From: Buxus sempervirens
Lineage: Eukaryota; Streptophyta; Magnoliopsida; Buxales; Buxaceae
Reading direction: 5' to 3'
Assembly: GCA_947561395.2 (NCBI GenBank)
Contig: OX387182.1
Coordinates: 57,125,283 to 57,189,282, forward strand
Length of the DNA: 64,000 bases
How positions within the stretch are numbered: position 1 is the first letter of the stretch; every line of letters starts with the position of its first letter. The notes beneath the pieces were generated by a model. That model had not been told where the DNA came from, ran no database searches, and worked only from the letters and a program-made list of their open reading frames with translations. Of this stretch, positions 54,777-64,000 are shown one piece after another. The position numbers were made by a program, and so were the translations under genes.

Positions 54777-56713
54777 TGAGAACCAACTGAACTAGCCCAA
54801 CTTTACATTGGTTTGGGTTAGGTTGGTCGTGCATAATCCATATATATTTTTCCAATCTTGCCCAACTCAAACATCGAGCTTCTTTATGACCAAGTCCATC
54901 CAAAGAAGACATCTACAAAAACCTCAATCAACCTCGCCTAGCTATGATTACTTATATATCTAATTTTAAGAAAAAAAAAACTAATTTGTTTCTTTTCTTC
55001 TAATAATTAAAAGAAATAATTTGTGTAAGATCCTATAATTTTAAGTATTTCTAATTAAGGGTAAATAGAGGTTAAGTGGTTTAATTAGATTAATTAAATA
55101 AATTAATTTAGTAGTTCAACTCTTGATCAGAATGATAGGAGAGTATACATTGAATTAAATTTAAAAGAGACCTTTTGGTTTGGGTTGGTTCATTTTAAGT
55201 TGACCAGTTTGATTGGTTTAGATTTTAGTTATATAAGTGTAACCCGAGGAGACCAGAACATTCCGGTCACGTGTAGAAAGAAGGAGAAGAGAAAGGAAGA
55301 ACAAAAACGTGAGAAGGAGAGAAGAGGAAGAAAAGGAGAAGAAGAAAAGAAGAGGTTGAAGCTGTAAATAGAACTTTTCTACTCCTAGATCGTGTAGGAA
55401 TTTTGGTTTTTAACAGAGAATTGTTATTTGTTCTGTTTTTGAAGAAATTTTTGTAGTTCAGATGTTTGATTTGAATCGGAGGATTTTATATTGTATAAAT
55501 CATGTTATAAACCGTTGGGTTTTTATCCTTGAGTGCTTATAAATGCTTTCTAAGTAATTTAGATTGAATAAAACGTAGTTTATTGCGCAGAAACTTGTTT
55601 CGAGTTTTGGAATTAGTCGCTATTTGACAAGCGCTTGACACAATCACTTGAGAGATCTTGTTAAGTGACTCGCCTATAAATTTTGAATTTATTAATCACC
55701 CTACACATCGGTTAAGTGATGGGGTTGAGCGCTAGTTATAAATTTGCTTAAATATCCAGGTCGCCCAACATGACCGCTTGAGAGCCCATGTAAATTCACA
55801 ATTAAAGGGGGCGCCCAACCCCAGTGCTCAAGCGATCCTTGTCAAGCAGCTCATTCAAGATGAATTTTTATATTTATAAAGGGCGTCCAACACCATTGTT
55901 TGAGCAATATGTCAAGCGCCCATGTTAAATCAATTTACGCTCTACACTTGTGCTCTCTACACTTGTGCTCAAGCACAGGGTCAAGCGCCCAACATAAAAA
56001 ACTTGTTTTGAACTTTTTTGAGTAAAATTTTAATTATAAAACGTGTTCTTATCAAATATAATCTATATATGAATAAATTTTAGGTGTTTAGAAAGCACTT
56101 CTATTGAATTTATCCTAAAATTCAATATAACAAGATTTTTGGGTACGTTCTATTAAAATTGGTTTTGATTTGGAATTTTAAGGAAATTGTGTTCTTTGTT
56201 TTGATCTTAATTGAGCTAGATGATTTGGAGCTGGTTTCATATGTGAATTGTACGAGTACAGTATATGGTAAATGAGAACTTGAAAGGCCGGTGGCCTATG
56301 GCATATTTTTTTTGTGGGTAGTGGATTGCCATTCACCCTTGCTGTTAAAAGTTGGGGATAATGAACCTGTATCCACCACAGACTTGGATATTTGTGGGTA
56401 GTGGACTACTGTTCACCCTAGCTGCTAAGAGTTGGCATAGTGAACCTGCATCCACCACAAATATAGATTCTGGGGGTAGTGAACTCAAGTTCACCACATG
56501 CCTTGAAGTATTGTAGGTAGTGAACCTAAATTCACACCAAAAGCTCAGAATTGTGAGATTGTTTATAATTGAAAATAAGGAAACAGTGGTTGGTTTTTAA
56601 GGTCTAGTGGGCTTGGTTGTAGAATTGGATCAATGGCTAAGCCAGATAGTATGTTAGAGTGACGTGGGAAATTAATGCTTTTGTCCAGCATGCGTGTTAC
56701 TGATTTGTGCGTA
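54777..56713. other. Intergenic with degenerate tandem repeats
   Basis: No gene. 55640-56000 repeats GCGCCCAAC and CTCAAGCG-like words. 56280-56540 holds about four imperfect units of about 75 bp containing GGGTAGTGRA and TTCACCAC, with small hairpins such as GTGAAC-TCAA-GTTCAC. It may be a decayed LTR or leader of another element. The short purine-rich ORF at 55185 is low complexity. Confidence 0.5.
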
Positions 56714-59012
56714 TGTGAGACATGGGAAAAAATCACCGGAGTGATCATCCCTCCGTCAACACACGGGCTCAACGCAAAAGTTGGGAGAGTCGCCACCATT
56801 CATGATTTTGGGGTGAGAATGGACACCAAAGAGTTCAAAAGTAGGCAAAAATAGCCAAAAGAAGCATTCTAGGATAAAAATAACCCTACTTGAAAATCAA
56901 ATCCAGAGATGGGTAAGGGGATTAGATTATGAACGGGGGAAGGTGTTAGGCACCCCCATTCATCCACACGAAGTGGTTGCCAAGTGTATGTTCATGCTAA
57001 AAAGAAAATAAGAAGCTTGCTAAAAATCATGAAAAAGCCTTGAAAAGGAACAAGTGTATGATATATTCACATGGAGATCCAAATGGATTTTAGATCTCCT
57101 CTTATGTCAATATCACTTCTGGAACATTAAAGAGGTGGAAATCAAAGCACAAGTTGATCAAAACCAAGTTAAATCAAATCCGGGAAGTTTGGTAAAAAAG
57201 TATGCCATTTGCCTTAAAATCATTCAAATCCAATTCTGAATTGAACCAAACCAAATCCATTTGAAAGATTAGGGTAAATAAGAGTCTCATGCAAAATTTC
57301 CCTTCATTCCGATGAAAAATCTAGGAGTTATGCTCCTTTGAAGTTGCTGTTGGGGATTTTTAAAACTAGTAAGTGGGCAACTTTGGAAAATTGTCTAGAA
57401 AAATACACTGCATAAAAGTCCACGAAATTTGGTGTGATTGAAGTTTGTATGGCCATCTTTCAACAGAAACTAGCCTCATACAAAAATCCCTTCGGATGTG
57501 CCTTGGGTGGTCTCCCGAACAGGCCCCGAAGATCACAGATTTACCCAGAAAAGTACAAATGTAAAGTTCTGAGTAAATCGGCTACCAATAATTCAAATGG
57601 AATCCAAAAATTATGAAACCAACTGGATTTGAAAATAGACTCATAAAGGAGTACTCAGAAATAAAAATCACTCGAATCGGACTTAAAACGAACTCATGGC
57701 AGTTCGTCGAAGTGACAAGTTCTGTACTTGGACCTGAACTGTCCACTTAACTTCGACAGAGAGGTGTCAAAAATCCGCTAGATAGAAATTTGTGAAATTT
57801 GGTGGACATAAACTAGACAGCCTCACCTTTCCCATGGTTCTGGAATCACCCAAAACTTCATCCGGATGATGAAGTTATGGGCGTCCGAAGTAAGGGTACA
57901 GGTGCTGTCAAGCTAAGCCACTTTTGAAGAAATCCAAATCCGAAAATTGACAAAAAAGTGTGTGATTCGTGTGAGATGAATCCAAAACCTTTGAAAAACA
58001 TTTAAAAATACTCCAGAATTTGATTGAGGCCATTTATTGGAGATTTATCACAATGAATGTAATAAATCCCCAAATGTGAGCCTATTCACCAAAAAAGTGT
58101 AATATGTGTGCAAAAGTGAAAAACCAAGCAAGATCAATACAACATGCATATAGATTCAACAAAATAGGTTCTAGCATAGCCTAGGGTTCCGTTCCATTAT
58201 CGTTTCCCTCTGTTCTCTCTCCCCGTTAAACACGGATCTTCGAAATAATCAAGGGTACTTTGATTATAGAACGGTTTTCAATCATTCAAAAGCCTTATGC
58301 TACATGGGTTCTAGCACTAGGGTCAATCCCCAGTCTCGTTTCTCCTAGATCCGCCTTCACGTTTTACGGCTAGGGGAGTCTTGAGATACTTTGAGCCGGA
58401 GAAGGATTTCCACACATACAAACAAGGCTTTACACTACAGAAAGGTAGAAGAAGAGATCTAGATCTAGGAATGTAAAGACAGAAAATAAAAAGAAAAGTT
58501 GAGGCTTACCTGAGTTCTGGAGGCGATTCCACAGCGGTTTTCTTCTTCTCTTGGAGTTCTTCTTTGCGAGAATTCAAAACAAGAGTTGAGTGCTTTTGCT
58601 CAAGGAGGAGGCTCCTATTTATAGGCAAAGGCTAAGGTCATTGGTAGACACAACTTAATGTCTAGAACCCCTCCAACCTTAACCCTAAGGTTATTTCCGC
58701 GATTTCCCCTCATTTAATGAGGGACATGATGGTAAAAGTGAAAAGCCCTCGGAAAACCCTAATTTTGAGCAAACTTAAGGTATCCGGTATATCAGACCGG
58801 ATAAAAAAGGGCCTTAAGGTATCCGGTACATGGTACCGGATACACTAAGGCTCACATGTATCCGGTATGAGTATCCGGATACGGGAAGGAGTACTTGTAT
58901 TCCGGATTGAGTATCCGGATACAGGTAAAAGTTTATTTTCTTCAAATTCTGTGCTGGCTTTCCAGGAGATAATGATTTTTGATGATTGTTTGTGCAATTT
59001 GGGGTGTCTACA
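56714..59012 (-). repeat. E3 3' LTR
   Basis: About 2299 bp, TGTGAGACATGG to GTGTCTACA, more diverged from both A LTRs than those are from each other. Dyads at 58781-58803, 58820-58842 and 58859-58881, and a fourth with a one-base insertion near 58898-58921. TATA box near 58616-58624 on minus. Confidence 0.9.
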
Positions 59013-59187
59013 ACTGCCCCTCTTTGCGGGAGCTGTGAAGCAGTGAGCTGCAAAGAGTAGACAAGCCCAAATTGCATTCCCTTGAGCATGATTTGCTCGG
59101 TTCAATTCAATTTCTGTAGAAAACAATTTTTGAGTGGAGATTTGCCAAAAAGCCCTCACTTTAAGGGGGGCATCTCTCCAAGAGTTC

Positions 59188-59372
59188 TTAAATTCCACTG
59201 AGCTCTCATGGCTATGAAGTGGATTTTAAGCCCAAAAATAGGATTTTTTGAAAAACTGATTTTTTATCAAACCAAGTTGAAAATTGGGTGGATATCATCC
59301 TTTTGACCAGGCACATTTCCCAAAGTTGTCCCAAATTCCACAGAGCTCTTGTGGCTGTGAGGTGGATTTCAA
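59188..59372. repeat. E3 constant-loop hairpins
   Basis: Counterparts of 8849-9032: CTTAAATTCCACT...AGTGGATTTTAAG around GAGCTCTCATGGCTATGA, then a second AAATTCCAC hairpin around 59335. Confidence 0.7.
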
Positions 59373-59419
59373 GACAAAAATAGGATTTTTAGAAAATAGA
59401 AATTGTAGCACAATTTTGC

Positions 59420-59688
59420 TCTTTCCTTTTCCTTCTCTTTTTTTTTCTTTTCTTCTTTTTTTTCTTTCTTTTTTCTTTTCTTTTTTTTTTTATTTTTATT
59501 TTTTATTTTTTCTTCTTTTTCTTTTCTTCTTTTTCTCTATTTTTCCTTGTTTTTTCTCTATTTTTTCTGTTTTTTTCCTGTTTTTTCTATTTTTTTTTCT
59601 TTTTTCTTTGGTATCCGGTAGGTGTATCCGGATAATCCAGGGCCTGCGGGTATCCGACCTGAGTATCCGGATCCCCCAGGTTTTATAA
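59420..59688 (+). promoter_or_regulatory. E3 pyrimidine tract, dyads and PMD TATA box
   Basis: A T/C tract (59420-59609), dyad 59612-59634 (perfect), dyad 59651-59673 (two changes) and TATAA at 59684-59688 follow each other as in element A. Confidence 0.65.
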
Positions 59689-60922
59689 GTCGCGCGCGAC
59701 CGCGACTTTTCCTCTTCTTTTCTTCTTGCTCCGATTACTCAGACCGGCTATCTTCTTCTTCTTCTTCACCCGACGGCTCTTCCTTATTTTCCGGCGATCT
59801 CCGACGATTCCCTGAGCTCCAGTGGCTCCTGTTGACGCCGGCGACATAACCTGGTTGCACGACCAAGCCCTAGCTCGCCATTTTCTTTGCTCGATTCTGC
59901 TCGACAGCTTCGCCCAAGTTCCGGCGATTCTCCGGCTTGATTTCTGGTGAACCCGTCCGATCCTTTTCACTTGCAACCAGGTTTTTCTTGCTCCTTAATC
60001 AAACAGTGAATTACTTTGGCATTTTTTAATCGACATTTCCAATTTTCATCTGATGTTAGCACCGAATTGCCACTTTGCAAATTGGACTTGGTTGATTACT
60101 TCTCCATGCCAGTATGATCATTTGAAATTTCCAGAACATTTCCTTGCGATTGAATCCTTAGATGAATTATGATTGATGCCGAATTTTCAGACTTGATGCC
60201 ATGTATCTTGCTTTGATTGGGCATATTGCTTTGTAATGTATTTGTTCATTTGATAAGCATGATTCTTTGCTGCTTGCAACTATGCTTTTCAATTTGTAGT
60301 AGCTGATAACACTGCATAGCTTGATTGCTGAATTGCTGCTTCATGATTTTCCATGATAATGGAATCTTCATATGCCATATTGTTGTTGTTTTTCTTTATC
60401 CATGACCAGTAATTTCACAATATTGATCATTTAGCAGTAATTTTACTTCCGAATTCTTGACTGGCATTATTCGACACTTTCGAATGATTTACCAAAATCA
60501 CATCCTTTGCTTTATGCCTTGTTGGCATGACTTTTGGATTTTGCCCAATGTTGATTTGGTATTGTTCATCACCATACCCTGCTGTAAACTTTCTCCCTTC
60601 CTCTTGACCCAGCTTGTCAATTTTTACTTCTGCTTTTATCCTTTCTCCATGAATGTCTTCCTTCGAGACATAATAGAAATCCTGTAAATCTAAACAAGAA
60701 GTAAGGTAAAAATTTCTGATAAGTAATTTGGCACAAGATTATTAATTAGTCAGAAATACCAAACACTTTTTTTTTTTGAAAACTTTGAACTGGAACCGAT
60801 AGAATACCCTCGAGACATGATTCATGATAATCTGGAAAAATTATGTAAACTGAACGCGAATTATAAGCAAAGCCAGATTTTATAAATTTAAACTGAAATT
60901 CATAAATCACTTCCCTGTGTAG
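59689..60922 (+). other. 5' UTR and probable UTR intron of the E3 PMD gene
   Basis: A possible donor CAACCAG|GTTTTT at 59981 and the acceptor CCCTGTGTAG just before the ATG. It is diverged from A, and has about 190 bp extra between TTTCTGATAA (60713) and ATAAATCACTT (60902). No coding region. Confidence 0.45.
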
Positions 60923-63700
60923 ATGGCTAGGAGTCGTTCCCGAGTTAGAGAGGAGGTTGACCCAGCTGATCAGCCCTCCAGTTCGCGGGCTCGGACAGAG
61001 GCGAGCTCCAGCGCCACCTTGTCTGAGCCACTAGATGTCTCCCGAGAGAGTTCTGCTGAGGTAGGCTTTCAAAAAATTTTCTTTCTCTCTTCATTCTCCC
61101 TTGTACACAAATCTTCACGCTGTTCCTTTGCAATTCAGCCCGTGGTTGCACCCGCTCGTGGTCGAGGCCGAGGCAGAGAGGCCAGGTTCAGGATCAGGCC
61201 CCTGAGGGCGAGAGAGGCCGTGGCAGAGGCCGAGGCAGAGCCAGAGATACAGCTCAGGAGGGGGTTGCTGTAGCTTTGGCAGGGGTTTCTGAGGAGTTGA
61301 GGGCCTCTGTGCATGATACAGAGCTCCTCCATGGCTTGGATAGCCACCCTTCCATGTGCATCAGGGCGGATGTACCTCTTCCGTACCACTCCTCTCATCT
61401 GCGAGGCAGCTGGGGCAGATTTAGCGAGTTAGCTCAGTCGCTTTCTCCGGCACTTAGGCGGGAGTTTGGGAGATGTCATCTAGACCACTTTCTTAGCATC
61501 CCATCCTTCAGAGCCGACCGTCCGCTTATCTTTGCCATGATGGAGAGATATTTCCCAGAGACGCAGTCATTTCATCTGCCGGACGTGGAGCTGGGGATCC
61601 GCCCCTCCGATTTTGTGATGATTACTGGTATTCCGTTGACGGGGCGGACCATCATCTTGGAGCGGCCTTCTGCGGAGGATATTGGCCTCCTTCTGGGGTA
61701 TCAGGCCCTGCCACCTACTGCTTGGGATGGGAGGAGTGGCCGTCTCTCTATTAGCTGGCTGCGGGAGAGTCTGGCTTGTCATTTTGAGAGGAGGCACGAG
61801 ACCGTCTCTGTGGAGGATGCAGCCTTTGCGCCGATCTTCCGACATGTATTCCTGCTGATGTTGGGGAGCTGCTTCTTCCCGGAGGATACTACCGGTGTCA
61901 GTCCGCTCTTTTTGGACGCTTTGAGAGATTTCTATCAGACCCGCCAGCTAGCATGGGGTCGGCTCATCTATGGGACCATCTTGGCCGGGCTGTGCCGAGC
62001 GGTTCGGGGCTTAGCATCTCCGAGGGGTGATGGAGTTAGCAGCCGGTTTTTCTGGCAGATTCTACAGGTATTGCATTCATCTGTCTGGTTTAAGTCCTTA
62101 GGCTTTATCTTTTCTTAACTGATTTTTCTTTTGTTAGGTGTTCATGTACACCTATATGACCTTCTTCCGCCCCTCCCCGGTTCCTGAGGTTGCGGATTTC
62201 CCTGTGGCCCTGCGATGGTCGGCCCAGGTTCGAGATGCTGATAGGAGCCAGCCTCGTACTGCCCGGGTGCACTTAGACCGTGCCCGCCGATCTGATGTAA
62301 GTCCTCTATCTTTTTTCTTTTATTTCCTTTCCTGTATCTTGACTGTATCTGACCACTTTGCTTCTTTGCAGCTCATTCTATCCCGTCCAGATGACGTGGA
62401 TGTCGGAGTTGCCCGTGAGATGGCAGTACAGGATGCTTTTGAGAGAGATCTCCGACGTCAGCCTTACCAGTGCTTCCTTGGGAGGCTTGGTAGGGTGATG
62501 TACTTGGGAGAGCGCCTGTACTTCCAGCACACTGGCGCACTTCGCATCCCCGTCCCTCCTCCTGCTGTGGGTCCCGACACTCTCCTTCCTGGCTTCGATG
62601 TGGATCAGTTCGATCATTTTCTGGATGCCGAGGGGCTCACAGTAGCCGGAGATTATGACGAGTGGTTCCAGGGAGTATCTATCGGATGCTTGATGGATCG
62701 ACCTACTCGTGCCGGGGTGACAGAGATCGGTGGGATCCGTATCCGGATCCACGAGGACACGGTAAGCCTTGTACTCTTCCCATTTTTATCTTCTTTTCCT
62801 TCCTTATGCATTTCTGACCACGCTTCCGTTCTTGTTGGCAGGTACACGAGCTGAACTCCATTCGGGACCGGTTCGAGAGCCAGCGGGCTGCGATCGATGA
62901 TATGATCGTGGAGCATGATGCGGTCGTGGCCCAGCGAGATGCCCGGATCAAGGAGCTGGAGGCCTTAGTTGCTGAGCTCCAGGCTAGACAGGTATCTGGC
63001 CTTCTCATATTTTCATTTCTTCCATTTTTCTATTTCTGCTATTCTGATGTGCTTGTTTGCCTTGTGCAGGGCTCGGTCCCAGATCAGGGTGCCTTCTTTG
63101 AGCATGATTTCCTCATTCCTGACCCATCTCCTGTTCGGGCTACTGATCCTGTGGACGTCCCAGCTGCTGATCCTGGTGATGCTCCGCCTATTGATGCCCT
63201 AGTTGCTCCTGCAGATGCCTCGGCTGTTCCAGTGATGGTTCATGAGCCGGAGGAGGTCCCTGCTGCTGACCCAGTGGATCCGGATCCTCCAGTGCCTGCT
63301 TTAGATATCCCTGGTATGCTTCCTTTAATTTTTCCTCTTTGGTTTATTCTGATGCTTTCATTTCTGATTTTTTTTTTTTCCTGTTGATCCAAATGTTTCT
63401 GCTCCTGGCCATCCTTCTGCTGCCGGGTCTTCTGGAGCTACGGGAGCAGAGCCTGCTATGGCTGAGGGTCCAGTTGGGCCGGTTGCTGTTGAGCCAGAGG
63501 CCTCCTCCCCAGATTCCACTCCTGCTCTACCCCCAGACATCGAGGAGTATTGCCTGGAGTATCAGCTCCAGCAGGTGGTGGGTCGGCATCCTCACCATGC
63601 AGCTGAGCGTATTCTTGCCTATTCTAGGCGTAGAGAGCTTCGGGGGAGAGGCCGTAGAGGTGGACGTGGCCGAGGACGTGTGGATGATCCTGCACATTAG
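60923..63700 (+). pseudogene. PMD gene of E3, frameshifted, with complete C-terminus
   Basis: Exon boundaries match A: 60923-61060, 61139-62067, 62138-62296, 62372-62761, 62842-62991, 63070-63313 and 63393-63700. The PMD core is well kept from 61276 on. There are two lesions. The RG-rich start of exon 2 has a net +2 nt relative to A near 61180, shifting the frame into a stop at 61271. The last acceptor reads CCAA where A has CCAG. Exon 7 shows the full C-terminus (PPDIEEYCLEYQLQQVV, then GRGRRGGRGRGRVDDPAH and stop at 63698-63700), which A has lost. The RG-rich tail mirrors the RG-rich N-terminus and suggests nucleic-acid binding. Confidence 0.78.
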
Positions 63701-63913
63701 TAGTAGATTAGGATTTCTTCTTTTTATGTATTGATCTCACCATTCCTTGTACAAAAAACTTGCATATATATGAAAGAAAACTTTTTATTCATTCTATCTG
63801 GTCTTGCACATCTTTTGCTCTCAATTTTATGCCATTATGACTTGTACACAGGTAAAACAGGTAAAAAATTCGGATTTTTCATCCTTAGCTCATTTTTCTG
63901 CTGTTTTTCTTTG

Positions 63914-64000
63914 TATCCGGTCTGACATACCGGATACATTGATTGGCCTTTGTATCCGGTATGTTATACCGGATATTCATAGAATCCTCTGTATCCGGTA
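63914..64000. promoter_or_regulatory. Dyads downstream of the E3 PMD gene
   Basis: TATCCGG-N9-CCGGATA at 63914-63936 and 63953-63975, with a further arm starting at 63994 at the window end. Spacing between dyad starts is 39 bp, as in the LTR and the leader. Confidence 0.75.

Larger units (their letters stand above)
56714..64000 (-). mobile_element. Element E3: second family-A retrotransposon, incomplete at the window edge
   Basis: It starts with a family-A LTR preceded by GCGTA as the left target site. It continues with the same polypurine tract, hairpins, pyrimidine tract, dyads and PMD gene as element A, in the same order and orientation. Gag-pol should lie beyond 64000 on the minus strand. 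Confidence 0.88.

Overview
This window is repeat-dense nuclear DNA of a flowering plant. The evidence is Ty3/gypsy Tat-type retrotransposons with a second, archaeal-type RNase H, an L1-type LINE with a C-terminal RNase H, Helitrons, hAT-type MITEs, and intron-containing plant mobile domain (PMD) genes. I cannot name the species. I see no intact ordinary host gene. The only host-like gene is a two-exon gene present twice (3381-4094 and 43461-44193), broken in both copies.

Layout. A host segment was duplicated locally: D1 is about 1560-4094 plus 38475-39575, and D2 is about 42100-45257. D1 is split by a nested insertion of about 34 kb. A Helitron (4095-38474) landed at the stop codon of the D1 gene. 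A Tat-type LTR retrotransposon (element A, 6372-38370, TSD CCTAC, minus-strand sense) landed in the Helitron. A second LTR element (B, 14120-25964, TSD CATCC, gag only) landed in the integrase gene of A. D2 keeps the empty Helitron site. To the right, an hAT-type MITE (45688-54768, 8-bp TSD) holds a solo LTR of a third related family (C, 45949-54406), which holds an L1-type LINE (47137-53163) with three in-frame stops. At the right edge, a second element of family A (E3) starts at 56714 and runs off the window.

Element A reads right to left: 5' LTR, PBS, leader with 16 tandem repeats, gag, protease, G-patch/linker, RT-RNase H-archaeal RNase H, integrase (split by B), then on the opposite strand a seven-exon PMD gene with its own TATA box, then the polypurine tract and 3' LTR. 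E3 carries the same PMD gene in the same place, so the gene is part of the family. B keeps LTRs, PBS, leader and gag but no protease or pol, so it must borrow them.

The signals least explained by standard annotation are structural. (1) Hairpin arrays in the leaders of A and B have stems that change on both arms while the loop core TTCNRRGGC stays. (2) Hairpins near the 3' LTR have a constant loop (GAGCYCTCGTGGCTATGA) and family-specific stems. (3) A dyad of fixed geometry, different in each family, lies at matching places: about 80-230 bp inside the U3 end of the LTR in A, B and C, and in the leader in A and B. In A it also lies just upstream of the PMD TATA box. These look like cis elements evolving under constraint, possibly for packaging, splicing control or regulator binding. 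All functions are inferred.
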